A stretch of DNA of 64,000 bases, from NCBI RefSeq assembly GCF_000744835.1, contig NZ_JQMS01000001.1:2108001-2172000 (forward strand). Direction: 5' to 3'. The notes beneath the pieces were generated by a model. It did no database searches. It was not told the origin of the DNA and saw only the letters and a program-made list of their open reading frames with translations. The first letter of the stretch is position 1. Each line of letters begins with the position of its first letter. The position numbers and the translations under genes were made by a program. Below are positions 30,654 to 41,530 of this stretch, in pieces. Source of the DNA: Flavobacterium sp. 83 (lineage in GTDB: Bacteria > Bacteroidota > Bacteroidia > Flavobacteriales > Flavobacteriaceae).

Positions 30654-33455
30654 ATGAGAAGCAAATTTTGTATTGTAGTCTTTTTGATATGTTCCTCTGT
30701 TTTTTCACAAGAGTTACCTCCAATTGTAAAATATGCGCCAACTAGTTATGGAGCAGGGAATCAAAATTGGATGATATCACAAGACCAACAACATTATGTT
30801 TTCTTTGCTAATAATGAAGGACTTTTAGAGTTCAATGGATCTTATTGGGAATTGTATCCATCACCAAACGAAACCATATTACGTTCCGTAAAAGTTATTG
30901 GAAATAAAGTCTACACAGGTAGTTATATGGAATTTGGTTTTTGGAACAGGCTGGCCAATGGCAAGCTAAAATATACTTCCCTTAGTAATACTATAAAAAA
31001 ATATATTTTAGATGATGAACAGTTTTGGAACATATTAAATTACGATCAATGGGTGATTTTTCAATCATTGGACAGAATATATATATATGATACCAAAACA
31101 AGGAATTTTAAAATAATTGCACCTAATAATAAAATTACCAAATCTTTCAGAACCAAAAACTCGATATATTTTCAAACTATTAACGAAGGTCTTTTTGAAA
31201 TTGAAAGTGGAAAAGCCCGATTGGTTTCTAATAATCCAATTTTAAAAAGTAATAGAATTGTCAATGTCTTTGGTACCGATGAAGGGCTACTAATTCAAAC
31301 GCAATTGAATGGTTTCTATAAACTAATAGAAACAAATCTCTCTAAGTTCTCAACTGATGCTGATTTGGAGATGATGGCTAATAGTGTTTACAGCAGTCAA
31401 TTACTTTCTGATGGAAGCTTCGCTATTGGTACAGTATCCAATGGTATTTATATATTGACAAAAGAAGGTAAAATGAAGTATCATATTTCTCAAAATAAAG
31501 GATTGAGTAATAATACTGCTTTATCTCTTTTTGAAGATGCAGATAAAAATCTATGGGTAGGTCTGGATAACGGTATTAATTGTATAAATCTTCAGTCACC
31601 TATTAAAAACTATGTTGATGATACCGGCATTTTAGGAACAGTATATACTTCTAAATTGTTTAATGGAAAAGTATATATTGGAACAAACCAAGGATTGTTT
31701 TATAAAGATTATCAAAGCGACGAAGGGTTTAAATTTATAAATGGTACAAAAGGTCAAGTTTGGTCTTTATTTGAATACGAAGGGACGTTGTTTTGTGGTC
31801 ATGATTCAGGGACATTTGTTATAGAAAATGTTACTGCAAGAAATATATTTCCAAAATCAGGCACTTGGAAATTTGAAACTGTCCCTAACAGGAAAGACCT
31901 TTTGCTTCAAGGAAATTATTCTGGAATTTCAGTATTAGAAAAGGTTAATAATCAGTGGCGTTTTAGAAATAAAATAACTGGGTTTGATTATTCTGCAAGA
32001 TATTTTGAAATTACTAATTCATTTGAGGTATATGTGAGTCATGAATACAAAGGGGTTTTTAGATTACTATTGGATGATAAATTGATGAAAACTGAGCCTT
32101 TTACTACGTATGAACAGCCAAAAAAAGGGAAAAACGCCAGCTTAACAAAATTTAATAATACGATTTACTATGCCTGTAAAGACGGTATTTTCAAGTTGAA
32201 TAATAAAACAAAACAATTTGTAAAGGATAGTTTGTTGAGTTCAGTTTTTGAAAAAGATGAATATACATCAGGTAAATTGATAGTTGATAATTCGAATAAA
32301 ATATGGTTGTTTTCTAAAAATTATATTCATTATTTCTCATTAAGCAAATTGAGTAACCAACTAAAACAAAACGTAATTCCTATTCCTGCTTCTTTGACTA
32401 ATTCCATGTCGGGATTTGAAAATATAACTCAAATCTCAAATTCTGATTATCTTATTGGAACGACTGATGGGTATTATACCATGAATATTAATGATTTGAG
32501 TTTTAAAAATTATAAGGTTTCTATCTCAAATATTGCAATAAATAAGTTGAATGAAAGTTCTCAAGATACTTCTATTCAGGAAGCAGGAACTTTTAAATAT
32601 GATCAAAATAATATAACATTCAATTATACGGTTCCAGAATTTAATAAATACATTAATGCTGAATATCAGTATTTGTTGGAAGGATTTCAAGATGATTGGA
32701 GTGAATGGAGTGCAAAGACAACTGTAAATTTTAAAAACTTACCTCCAGGAGATTATGTGTTTAAAGTGAGGTCTAAATTTTCAAATTCAGTTCTGGAAAA
32801 TACTGCCACTTATTCCTTTTCGATACTAAAACCTTGGTATGAAACAAATTTGGCTATTTTGATATATATAATTTTGAGTCTTGTTTTAGCACGATTTATA
32901 CACAAAACCTATAAAGATTATTACCAAAAACAAAAAGAAAAACTCATTGAGGAAAATAATCTTTTATTGGAAATTAAAGAGCTCGAAAATGAGCAAGAGA
33001 TAATGAGAGTAAGGAACGAGCAGCTTTCTCAGGATGTGGATACTAAAAGCAGAGAATTAGCTGTTTCTACAATGAGTTTAAATAGTAAAAATGAATTGTT
33101 AGCCTTTATCAAAGAGGATTTAAAGAAAACTACTGATGATGGAAACCGAAATATTAAATCAGTTATATCTACCATTAATAAAAACATTACTGAGGATGAT
33201 ACTTGGAGTGTTTTTAAGGAAGCTTTTGATAACGCAGATAAAGACTTTCTAAAGAAAATAAAAATAGCGCATCCTTTATTGACTCCAAACGACTTGAGAC
33301 TTTGTGCTTATTTGAGGCTGAATCTTTCTTCAAAAGAAGTAGCTCCATTATTGAATATTTCAGTACGTAGTGTTGAAATAAAAAGATATCGTTTGCGTAA
33401 AAAGATGGATTTGTCGCATGAACAAGGTCTTGTTGAGTATATTTTGGCTGTATAG
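30654..33455 (+). CDS. Membrane-spanning transcription regulator: beta-propeller sensor, Y_Y_Y domain, LuxR-type HTH
   Basis: A 933-residue protein. After a signal peptide (MRSKFCIVVFLICSSVFSQ) comes a long periplasmic sensor of propeller repeats up to about residue 640. A triple-tyrosine (Y_Y_Y) domain at about 655-715 follows (EYQYLLEGFQDDWSEWS). One membrane helix lies near 725-750, then a coiled coil with ELENEQEIMRVRNEQ. The C-terminal LuxR-type helix-turn-helix is LCAYLRLNLSSKEVAPLLNI plus SVRSVEIKRYRLRKKM. It has the sensor of hybrid two-component systems but no kinase or receiver domain. Its position directly upstream of susC suggests that it activates the locus when it binds a beta-glucan oligosaccharide. 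Confidence 0.85.
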   Translation: MRSKFCIVVFLICSSVFSQELPPIVKYAPTSYGAGNQNWMISQDQQHYVFFANNEGLLEFNGSYWELYPSPNETILRSVKVIGNKVYTGSYMEFGFWNRLANGKLKYTSLSNTIKKYILDDEQFWNILNYDQWVIFQSLDRIYIYDTKTRNFKIIAPNNKITKSFRTKNSIYFQTINEGLFEIESGKARLVSNNPILKSNRIVNVFGTDEGLLIQTQLNGFYKLIETNLSKFSTDADLEMMANSVYSSQLLSDGSFAIGTVSNGIYILTKEGKMKYHISQNKGLSNNTALSLFEDADKNLWVGLDNGINCINLQSPIKNYVDDTGILGTVYTSKLFNGKVYIGTNQGLFYKDYQSDEGFKFINGTKGQVWSLFEYEGTLFCGHDSGTFVIENVTARNIFPKSGTWKFETVPNRKDLLLQGNYSGISVLEKVNNQWRFRNKITGFDYSARYFEITNSFEVYVSHEYKGVFRLLLDDKLMKTEPFTTYEQPKKGKNASLTKFNNTIYYACKDGIFKLNNKTKQFVKDSLLSSVFEKDEYTSGKLIVDNSNKIWLFSKNYIHYFSLSKLSNQLKQNVIPIPASLTNSMSGFENITQISNSDYLIGTTDGYYTMNINDLSFKNYKVSISNIAINKLNESSQDTSIQEAGTFKYDQNNITFNYTVPEFNKYINAEYQYLLEGFQDDWSEWSAKTTVNFKNLPPGDYVFKVRSKFSNSVLENTATYSFSILKPWYETNLAILIYIILSLVLARFIHKTYKDYYQKQKEKLIEENNLLLEIKELENEQEIMRVRNEQLSQDVDTKSRELAVSTMSLNSKNELLAFIKEDLKKTTDDGNRNIKSVISTINKNITEDDTWSVFKEAFDNADKDFLKKIKIAHPLLTPNDLRLCAYLRLNLSSKEVAPLLNISVRSVEIKRYRLRKKMDLSHEQGLVEYILAV

Positions 33456-33692
33456 TTTTTCATAAACCATAAGAGAATAACTATACATTGCCACAACATT
33501 TACGTTTTCGTTACTTTTTTTTATAATTTAAAGGAAATACGATACTCTTAATTTTATCCTAAATTCTTGCCTTTTTTTAACTATTATAAAATTAACACGC
33601 TTTTTTTTGCAGTGTATGTTTTTTGTTGAGGTTACTTTTAATTTATTATTACTTCTTACTTCTAAATTTATATTTCACAAAAAACATAAATT

Positions 33693-36600
33693 ATGAAGTC
33701 AAACTATCTATTAATTATTTTTCTTTTTCTCTCGGCTTTTGCTCATGCCCAGGGGTATGATGTAGGAGGTGTTGTAAAAGAAGCAGGTTCTGGTTTACCA
33801 ATACCTAGTGTTAATATTCAAATTAAGAATACTACTAAAGGAACAGCAACAGATATGGATGGTAAATTTTCCCTAAAAGGAATTTCATCTGGATCGACGC
33901 TAGTTTTTTCTTATTTAGGATTTAAAAATTTTGAATATAAAGTTACATCAAGTACTACAAATATTACAATCTCATTGCAAGCAGATTCTAAAGTTTTAGA
34001 TGAAGTTGTTGTAATAGGTTATGGTAGTCAAAAGAAAAGAGAAGTTACTGGTGCTGTTTCAGTTGTTGACAGTAAAACGTTAGAAATTCTGAAACCTGTA
34101 AAAATTGAACAAGCTTTACAAGGAACCGTTTCTGGAGTAAATGTAACAACAACTTCAGGAGCTCCTGGTGCAGCATTAGACATACGTATTAGAGGTATTG
34201 CTACAAATGGTGAAAATAGACCAACCACTATTATAGATGGATATGTTGGTGAATTGAGTTTGTTAAATCCTAATGATGTAGAATCGATTACTGTCTTAAA
34301 AGACGCTCAAGCTGCTATTTATGGAACTATTGGTGCTAATGGCGTTATTTTAATCACTACTAAATCAGGGAAAAAGAATGCTAAAGCTAAAATATCGATA
34401 AATTCGTATACTGGATTTCAGGAAACTTCCAGAACTCTACCAACATTGAATGCAACCGAATATGCTTTATTATTAAATGAAAGTTATGCTAATGGCGGAA
34501 AAGCACTTCCTTACCCCAATGCAACAGGTTTTGGAAAAGGGACGAATTGGCAGAATGAAGTTTTCAGTACAGGAGTTCCTATTATTAGCCATGATATGTC
34601 AATTTCTGGTGGTTCAGACAAAGTTACTTATGCAGTAAGTGGGTCTCATTTAGATCAAGAAGGAATTGTAGGTCAAAGTAAATCAGGTTTTTTAAGAAAT
34701 ACGGCCAGAATATCTTTAGGAGCGGACGTAACTGATAAATTGAAATTAAAAACAAATGTTATCTATACTTATTTTGATAGAAAATCTTTGAACGAGAATG
34801 GCTTAGCTTCAGTTCTTTTTAATGCACTGAATATTCCTTCAACTCTTAGTCCTTATGATGCTAATGGGGATTTTACCTTAGCTCCTACTACAGGTTTAGG
34901 GATAGAAATTATCAATCCATTGGCTCAGATTGCAAATACTTACAACGATTATAATTTCAAAAAATTAAATGGAAATTTTGGTTTAGAGTATAAACTTTTT
35001 AAAGGATTTGTAGTTTCCAGTAACATGGGATTCAATACTTCTAACAGTAAATCAAGAAGTTTTGCTAAACAAGTTAATTATGGTGGAAAAGTATTTGATG
35101 TAGCAAGAAGTTCTGTTTCTCAAGGAGCTGTAAATGACAATAATTATTCATTTGACGTTTTTGGAACCTACACTAAAAAAATTGCTGAAAACCACAATTT
35201 TGTGGCAACTATTGGTAATACAATTTTCAAAGAATGGGGCAATGGTTTGTTTGCAACGGGATATGATGTGCCAAATAACTCTTGGGATTATGCTGATATT
35301 TCCTTGACAACGGGAATATTAAATGTTAAAACGAATAGTTCTTATGGTTATGATGAAAGAAGACTTTCCTACTTCGGAAGAATGCAATATGATTACAAAG
35401 GGAAATATCTTTTCTCTGCAATGTTAAGACGTGATGCTTCAACAAAATTTGGTCCAGGGAATAAAGTAGGTTATTTTCCGTCTTTTACTGCAGGTTGGGT
35501 GCTTTCTGACGAAGGTTTCTATGGAGATTCAAAATTTATAAATTTCTTAAAATTGAGAGGAAGTTATGGGACTTTGGGTAACGATCAAATTCCTAACAAC
35601 GGCTATGTTGGTTTATTATCCGGAGAAGCAACCTATGTTTTTAATGGGGTTTTAGTCAATGGGACTGCCACAGGACAAATTCCTAATCCAGATTTGAAAT
35701 GGGAAGAGGCAAAGAAATTTGATGTTGGTTTAGACATGAAATTATTAAATAATAAACTTTCAATCGTAACCGATTATTTTATTGACACTAGAAAAGATTT
35801 ATTAATCCCGAATATTCCAGTTTCAGGAATCAATGGAACTTCTGCTCCTGGAGCAAGTGCTCCAACAGTTAACGCGGGGACGGTAAGGAACTCTGGAGTT
35901 GAATTTTCAATAGACTACAAAGAAAAAATATCTGAATATTTCTCTATGAGTGTAGGGTATAATGTAACTCTTTTGAAAAATAAAGTGTTAGAAGTAAACA
36001 ACGGAACAGGATTTATTGAAGGAGGATCTTTTGGCGTAGGCCAACTAGCGCCATCAAGAATGGAAGTAGGGCAACCAATAGGTTATTTTTATGGATATAA
36101 AACAGATGGAATTTTTCAAAATCAAACAGAAGTTGATGCACATCCTTCTCAAATAGCCTTGGGCGCAAATGCTTCACCAGGTGATATACGTTACGTTGAT
36201 GTAAATGGAGACGGAGTAATTGATGTAAAAGACAGAACTAATATTGGTGATCCAATTCCAAATGCTACAATGGGTTTCAACTTACAATTAAATTATAAAA
36301 ACCTCGATTTTTCTGCATACACATTTGCATCTGTTGGAAATGATATGGTAAGAAATTATGAAAGAGATGTTACTGATGCAAATCATTTTAGATATGTTTT
36401 AGACAGATGGACCGGAGCAGGAACTAGTAATTCAGTTCCAAGAGTTACGACAAGTTCAACGGCAAATACTGTTTTCTCTAATTACTTTGTTGAAGATGCC
36501 TCCTATTTAAGAATACAGAATATACAATTAGGATATACACTGAATTCAAAATATTCTGAAAAAGCAGGAATAACTAAATTAAGACTATACACGGGAGTAA

Positions 36601-36737
36601 ATAACTTGTACACTTTCACAAAATATAAAGGGTATGATCCGGGAGCTTCAAACGGAGCGCCAATTGGTGGTGGAATCGATTATGGTTTTTACCCTATCCC
36701 AAGAACCTATTTGTTAGGTTTAAACATTAATTTTTAA
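33693..36737 (+). CDS. SusC/RagA TonB-linked outer-membrane transporter
   Basis: A 1014-residue TonB-dependent porin of glycan uptake. A signal peptide (MKSNYLLIIFLFLSAFAHAQ) is followed by a carboxypeptidase-like regulatory domain at residues 22-100. Then come the DEVVVIGYG box and plug domain (SGVNVTTTSGAPGAALDIRIRG), and a 22-strand barrel ending in the aromatic strand YLLGLNINF. It would import oligosaccharides held by SusD, powered by TonB. SusD follows after 11 bases. No TAnnTTTG box with good spacing was found in the 237 bases upstream, consistent with activator control. Confidence 0.93.
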   Translation: MKSNYLLIIFLFLSAFAHAQGYDVGGVVKEAGSGLPIPSVNIQIKNTTKGTATDMDGKFSLKGISSGSTLVFSYLGFKNFEYKVTSSTTNITISLQADSKVLDEVVVIGYGSQKKREVTGAVSVVDSKTLEILKPVKIEQALQGTVSGVNVTTTSGAPGAALDIRIRGIATNGENRPTTIIDGYVGELSLLNPNDVESITVLKDAQAAIYGTIGANGVILITTKSGKKNAKAKISINSYTGFQETSRTLPTLNATEYALLLNESYANGGKALPYPNATGFGKGTNWQNEVFSTGVPIISHDMSISGGSDKVTYAVSGSHLDQEGIVGQSKSGFLRNTARISLGADVTDKLKLKTNVIYTYFDRKSLNENGLASVLFNALNIPSTLSPYDANGDFTLAPTTGLGIEIINPLAQIANTYNDYNFKKLNGNFGLEYKLFKGFVVSSNMGFNTSNSKSRSFAKQVNYGGKVFDVARSSVSQGAVNDNNYSFDVFGTYTKKIAENHNFVATIGNTIFKEWGNGLFATGYDVPNNSWDYADISLTTGILNVKTNSSYGYDERRLSYFGRMQYDYKGKYLFSAMLRRDASTKFGPGNKVGYFPSFTAGWVLSDEGFYGDSKFINFLKLRGSYGTLGNDQIPNNGYVGLLSGEATYVFNGVLVNGTATGQIPNPDLKWEEAKKFDVGLDMKLLNNKLSIVTDYFIDTRKDLLIPNIPVSGINGTSAPGASAPTVNAGTVRNSGVEFSIDYKEKISEYFSMSVGYNVTLLKNKVLEVNNGTGFIEGGSFGVGQLAPSRMEVGQPIGYFYGYKTDGIFQNQTEVDAHPSQIALGANASPGDIRYVDVNGDGVIDVKDRTNIGDPIPNATMGFNLQLNYKNLDFSAYTFASVGNDMVRNYERDVTDANHFRYVLDRWTGAGTSNSVPRVTTSSTANTVFSNYFVEDASYLRIQNIQLGYTLNSKYSEKAGITKLRLYTGVNNLYTFTKYKGYDPGASNGAPIGGGIDYGFYPIPRTYLLGLNINF

Positions 36738-36748
36738 TTTGAATTAAA

Positions 36749-38227
36749 ATGAAAAAGTACATATTTATTACACTAGCAAGCATCACAATTTTTTCTACAG
36801 TATTTATTTCCTGTACGGATGAATTTGTTAATCGCGATCCAGTTTATTCTATCGATTCTGAGAATTATTTTAATTCTAAAACTGATTATGACAATGCGCT
36901 AATTGCAGCTTATGATATGTTGCAATCCACTTTTATCAATTCTTTGATGGGAGAAATTGCCTCTGATAATACACTTGCGGGAGGAGGAAATGCAACTGAT
37001 GTTATAGGATATCAGCAAATTGACGATATGATTCATACTCCGGTCAATGCCCAACTTAAAAATTTATGGGATTGGATGTTTGCAGGAGTTCAAAGAGCTA
37101 ATTATGTTCTTGAATTTAAAGATAAAATAGATTTTGAAGGCAAAAGCCAAGTTATTGCTGAAGCTCGTTTTCTTAGAGCGTATTACCAGTTTGAATTGGT
37201 AAAATGGTTTGGTGGAATTCCAATGAAAGGAGATGCCCGATTCAAACTTGGAGAGGAAAAAACAATTCCACGCTCTTCAGTTGCTGATGTATATGCTTCA
37301 ATCGAAGCAGATTTAATTTATGCATCTCAGAATTTAGCTCCAGTTGCTTCACAAAAAGGGAGAGCTACTAAGGGGGCTGCTTTAGCATTACTTGGGAAAG
37401 CCTATTTGTACCAAAACAAATTTGCACAAGCAGCAACTACTTTTGAAAGTTTGATTTCAACCTCTTCTTATTCATTAGTAACAGACTATAATTCAATTTT
37501 TGAAGATGCTGGAGAAAACGGAGCAGAATCTGTTTTTGAAGTGCAATATACAGATGTTGAAGGTGCTGGTTTTGGATGTTTCCAATGTAGTGAAGGTAAT
37601 ATCGCTATAGGTTTCAATGGACCAAGAGATTACACAGGAACCTTATTTACATCAGGTTTTAGCTTTAACGTTCCTACTCAAAAAATTGTAAATGCTTTTG
37701 AAGCAGGAGATAATAGAAAAGCAGTGGCGATTTTGGATATTGAAGCTTGGGCTGCAAGTACAGGAGCAACATTTAGCAAAGGGAACGAGCATACCGGATA
37801 TTATAATAGAAAATATATTCCAAGAATACGAAATGCAAATGCTCAAGGGGACAGAAATTTGACTAATCCTAATAATTATAGAGCCATACGTTATGCTGAT
37901 GTTCTTTTGATGGCTGCCGAAGCTTATAACCGAGGAAAAATTGACGATGCAAAGGCAAGAGGTTATTTAAATCAGGTACGCGATAGAGCATTTGGAGATC
38001 AAAACCACAGAATAACTTCATCTGGAGATGCATTAACTGATTTTATATGGGCCGAAAGAAGGATAGAATTAGTTGGCGAAGGTCATCGTTTCTTCGATTT
38101 AGTGAGAATTGGAAAAGCAGCACAAGAAATTGAAGGATTTAAAGTTGGAAAAAATGAATTATTCCCTATTCCAATCGAAGAAATTCAATTCTCAAACGGA
38201 AATTGGCAACAAAACCCTGGATATTAA
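36749..38227 (+). CDS. SusD/RagB glycan-binding lipoprotein
   Basis: A 492-residue lipoprotein (signal ending STVFISCTDE). It has the TPR-rich SusD fold, seen as FRAYYQFELVKWFGG-type text near residue 145 (ARFLRAYYQFELVKWFGGIP) and the C-terminal NPNNYRAIRYADVLLMAAEA and FDLVRIGKA segments. It forms the lid of the SusC porin and presents glycan to it. Stop codon and the next gene's start are 11 bases apart, so the locus is read as one operon. Confidence 0.92.
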   Translation: MKKYIFITLASITIFSTVFISCTDEFVNRDPVYSIDSENYFNSKTDYDNALIAAYDMLQSTFINSLMGEIASDNTLAGGGNATDVIGYQQIDDMIHTPVNAQLKNLWDWMFAGVQRANYVLEFKDKIDFEGKSQVIAEARFLRAYYQFELVKWFGGIPMKGDARFKLGEEKTIPRSSVADVYASIEADLIYASQNLAPVASQKGRATKGAALALLGKAYLYQNKFAQAATTFESLISTSSYSLVTDYNSIFEDAGENGAESVFEVQYTDVEGAGFGCFQCSEGNIAIGFNGPRDYTGTLFTSGFSFNVPTQKIVNAFEAGDNRKAVAILDIEAWAASTGATFSKGNEHTGYYNRKYIPRIRNANAQGDRNLTNPNNYRAIRYADVLLMAAEAYNRGKIDDAKARGYLNQVRDRAFGDQNHRITSSGDALTDFIWAERRIELVGEGHRFFDLVRIGKAAQEIEGFKVGKNELFPIPIEEIQFSNGNWQQNPGY

Positions 38228-38238
38228 AAAACAGTATT

Positions 38239-39864
38239 ATGAAAAAATTAAAATTAATAATAAGTCTTTTTGCTTTAACAATCCTTTTGGGGTGTTCTAG
38301 CGACAGTAATGAAGTCAATTTGGATGCAGTAGGTGCACCAACAAATATTTCAGCTTTGACTACAGTGACACAAAATAATTCAGGAAATGTAACTTTTTTG
38401 CCACGAGGTGAGGGAGTTACTCGATATGAAATTTATTTTGGAGATGCTACCGTTGCACCGGCCTATGTTAATCCTGGAGAAACTACCACACATAAATATG
38501 CCGAAGGAGTTTACCAAGCAAAAATAATAGGAACTACAATCAATGGAAAGCGAACCGAAGTTGTTCAGGAGGTTGTAGTTTCTTTCAGATCACCTGAAAA
38601 TTTAGTCGTTTTAATAGAAAACGACTTAGTAACTTCAAAAAAAGTGAATGTTAAAGCTACAGCAGATTTTGCATTGTTTTATGATGTGTATTTTGGTGAA
38701 CCTGGTAAAACAGATCCTATAGCAGTCAACAATGGAGAGTCAATATCTTATGTTTATAAAGATGCCGGTACATACACCATACGAATAGTATCCAAAAGTG
38801 CTGCCATCAAAACGACTCAGTATACGGTAGATTTTAAAGTTACGGCTATTAATAAACCAACTGCATCTGCGCCAGAACCGGCAAATAGAATAGCATCAGA
38901 TGTGATTTCTATTTACAGTGCCAAATACAGTAATGTAGCAGGAACAAATTATTTTCCAGATTGGGGGCAAGGAGGTCAAGGCAGTAGCTGGGCTGAAGCT
39001 GATATAAATGGAGATAAAATGTTGCAATACATTAAATTGAGCTACCAAGGAATTCAGTTGGCTGATGGTGTTACAATCAATGTTTCTGGTATGAAGTACC
39101 TTCATATGGATGTTTGGACTGCAGATGTAGCAAAAATTGAAACTTCTCTGATTAGTAAATCAAATGGTGAAAAACCAGTTACCAAAGACCTTACTGCTAA
39201 TCAATGGACGAGTATTGATATACCAATTTCAGCATTTACAAGTCAAGGATTGACAGTTGCTGATATCTTCCAATTAAAATTTGTAGGGACGCCTTGGGCT
39301 GCAGGCACAGTATTTATTGATAATATTTATTTTTATAAAGACCCGACGCAATCAACTGTATTACCATTAGATTTTGAATCTAGTTTGTTAACATATCCTT
39401 GGATTGGTTTTGGAGATGCAAATTATGCAGGAATTCCGGCAGCTGTAGTTAATAATCCTAAAAAAACAGGAATTAATTTATCGAACAAGGCTGTTGAAAT
39501 TACAAAAACGGCAGGCGCTCAGGTTTGGGCAGGTGCCAGTCTAAATTTAGATAGCGCGATTGACTTTTCAAAAGGTACAAAAGTATCTGTAAATGTCTGG
39601 TCGCCTAAAGTGGGTTCGAAAATATTATTGAAAATTGAAAATTCTAAATCACCAAAAGACGGTAATGGAAATCCAACTGTTTTTGTCGAAGTTCAGGCGC
39701 TAACAACAGTTGCTAATGCTTGGCAAACATTGACATTTGATCTTACTACTTATGGAGTATTCAGTACAAGTATTCCTTACGATAGGGTAATTCTTTTTCC
39801 TGATTTTGGAGTTAACGGTACTGGTGATACCTATTACTTTGATGACATTAAACAATCCAATTAA
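38239..39864 (+). CDS. Surface glycan-binding lipoprotein of the locus (SusE/F position)
   Basis: A 541-residue lipoprotein (signal ending TILLGCSSD). Residues 28-225 form two PKD/Ig-like domains; the rest looks like two carbohydrate-binding jelly-roll modules, each ending with an aspartate-rich strand (VFIDNIYFYKD and YYFDDIKQSN). The position after susD and the lack of catalytic residues fit a surface glycan-binding protein. I chose ATG at 38239; an upstream ATG at 38203 lies inside susD and gives no signal peptide. It probably holds beta-glucan near the GH16 enzyme encoded next. Confidence 0.75.
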   Translation: MKKLKLIISLFALTILLGCSSDSNEVNLDAVGAPTNISALTTVTQNNSGNVTFLPRGEGVTRYEIYFGDATVAPAYVNPGETTTHKYAEGVYQAKIIGTTINGKRTEVVQEVVVSFRSPENLVVLIENDLVTSKKVNVKATADFALFYDVYFGEPGKTDPIAVNNGESISYVYKDAGTYTIRIVSKSAAIKTTQYTVDFKVTAINKPTASAPEPANRIASDVISIYSAKYSNVAGTNYFPDWGQGGQGSSWAEADINGDKMLQYIKLSYQGIQLADGVTINVSGMKYLHMDVWTADVAKIETSLISKSNGEKPVTKDLTANQWTSIDIPISAFTSQGLTVADIFQLKFVGTPWAAGTVFIDNIYFYKDPTQSTVLPLDFESSLLTYPWIGFGDANYAGIPAAVVNNPKKTGINLSNKAVEITKTAGAQVWAGASLNLDSAIDFSKGTKVSVNVWSPKVGSKILLKIENSKSPKDGNGNPTVFVEVQALTTVANAWQTLTFDLTTYGVFSTSIPYDRVILFPDFGVNGTGDTYYFDDIKQSN

Positions 39865-39875
39865 AAAAACTGAAA

Positions 39876-41510
39876 ATGAAAAAAATAATAATAAATATAG
39901 TATCCATTTTTGTCCTTCTTTTGATGGTAAATTGTCAGGAAGATAATTTCTCTTTTGGTACAATAGATACGCCATCAAATCTTAAGGTTACTGCCGAAAT
40001 TTTAGGTAAAACAGCCCTTGCTCCAAACGGAGATGGATCTGGGAAAATAAAATTTACTACTGTTGCAGATAATGCTATTTCGTACAAATATGTTTTTAGT
40101 GATGGAACTTCAACAAATGCTCCTAGCGGAAATTTTGTAAAAACATTTACTAAGCCGGGTGTCAACACTTACACAGTAACAGTTTTGGCTTCTGGTAAAG
40201 CCGGTATTACCTCTAACACTACTCTTGAAGTGACTGTTTTTAGTAGTTTTAAAGATGAGGAAGCTGTAAAGTTTTTAACGGGAGGAACTTCTAAAAAATG
40301 GTATTGGGCACAAACAGAAAAAGGACATTTAGGAGTTGGTCCAAATGTTCCGTGGTCTGATCCTGTTTTTGGAACAAAAAATTATTACCCAGATTTTTAT
40401 GCAGCAGCTCCTAATGAAAAATCAGCTACATGCTTATACAATAGTGTTATGACTTTTTCTTTGGCAGGAGACCAATTAAAATTTAATTTAGACAACCAAG
40501 GCTCTACATTTTACAATGGTGCCATTAAAGGTGGTGATGATGCCTGTTATGACTTAAATACAGCAGGTGATAAAATTGCTACGCTAAGTCCTTCAGAGTC
40601 TTTTGTGACTATGAATCCAGATCATCTTACTCAAACCAGAGGTACAATGATAAATATTACTGATGGTGGTTTTATGGGCTATTTTGTGGGAGCTAGTTCT
40701 TATGAAATCTTATCAATTACTGAGAATCGTATGGTAGTAAGAGCAGTAATGCCTGGAAATACGTTTTTAGCGTGGTATCATGTATTTACGACTACTCCTC
40801 CAGGAGGAACAACAACTCCGGCTGTAGACTATACTGTTTTGAAATGGTCTGACGAGTTTGATGTTGATGGTGCACCAGATTCTGCTAAATGGGCCTATGA
40901 CCTTGGTGCCGGTGGTTGGGGAAATAGTGAAGAGCAAACGTATACCAATGTAGCAGAGAATGTAATTGTCCAAGGTGGAAATTTAAAAATAACGGCTAAA
41001 AAAGTAGGGTCAGGTTTTACTTCTACAAGATTGAAATCTGAAAATAAATTTGAATTTACATACGGTAAAATTGAAGTTAGAGCTAAATTACCTGCTGGAG
41101 CAGGAACATGGCCGGCTATTTGGATGTTGGGTCAGGATTACGCAACAAATTCATGGCCAGGTTGCGGAGAAATAGACATAATGGAACAAAAAGGAAATCA
41201 GCCTAATGTTATTTATGGAACGCTTCATTATCCTGGGCATTCTGGAGGCAGTGCAGATGGAAAGACTACAACAATTACAAACTCTGCTACGGAGTTTCAT
41301 GTGTACAAAGCCATTTGGAGTCCTGCCTCAGTTAATATTTATGTAGATGACAAACTGTTTCATACGGTATTAAATACGAGTTCTTTGCCTTTTAATAAAG
41401 ATTTTTTCTTAATTTTAAACGTTGCAATGGGTGGAACTTTTGGAGGTGCCATTGACTCTGCCTTTACACAATCTTCTATGGAGATTGATTATGTGAGAGT
41501 ATATCAATAA
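39876..41510 (+). CDS. PKD-domain lipoprotein with GH16 beta-glucanase domain
   Basis: A 544-residue lipoprotein (signal ending LLMVNCQED). A PKD domain spans about 30-120, an unclassified domain about 125-295 (KFLTGGTSKKWYWAQ...), and the GH16 catalytic domain about 305-544. The active site is GEIDIMEQ with nucleophile E432, D434 and acid/base E437. The VRAKLPAGAGTWPAIWMLG segment is typical of laminarinases, which cut beta-1,3-glucans. The lipid anchor would place it on the cell surface to start polymer breakdown. It lies 11 bases after the glycan-binding lipoprotein and ends before a terminator. Confidence 0.88.
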   Translation: MKKIIINIVSIFVLLLMVNCQEDNFSFGTIDTPSNLKVTAEILGKTALAPNGDGSGKIKFTTVADNAISYKYVFSDGTSTNAPSGNFVKTFTKPGVNTYTVTVLASGKAGITSNTTLEVTVFSSFKDEEAVKFLTGGTSKKWYWAQTEKGHLGVGPNVPWSDPVFGTKNYYPDFYAAAPNEKSATCLYNSVMTFSLAGDQLKFNLDNQGSTFYNGAIKGGDDACYDLNTAGDKIATLSPSESFVTMNPDHLTQTRGTMINITDGGFMGYFVGASSYEILSITENRMVVRAVMPGNTFLAWYHVFTTTPPGGTTTPAVDYTVLKWSDEFDVDGAPDSAKWAYDLGAGGWGNSEEQTYTNVAENVIVQGGNLKITAKKVGSGFTSTRLKSENKFEFTYGKIEVRAKLPAGAGTWPAIWMLGQDYATNSWPGCGEIDIMEQKGNQPNVIYGTLHYPGHSGGSADGKTTTITNSATEFHVYKAIWSPASVNIYVDDKLFHTVLNTSSLPFNKDFFLILNVAMGGTFGGAIDSAFTQSSMEIDYVRVYQ

Positions 41511-41530
41511 ATTAATTATAAATTGTGAAA

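Noticed and set aside
33456..33692. TATGTTTT and TATATTTC as susC promoter boxes
   Set aside because: Neither ends in TTTG and no TTG is properly spaced; left uncalled.
38203..38238. Upstream ATG for the glycan-binding lipoprotein
   Set aside because: It lies inside susD and places 12 residues before the signal peptide; ATG at 38239 gives a clean lipoprotein signal.
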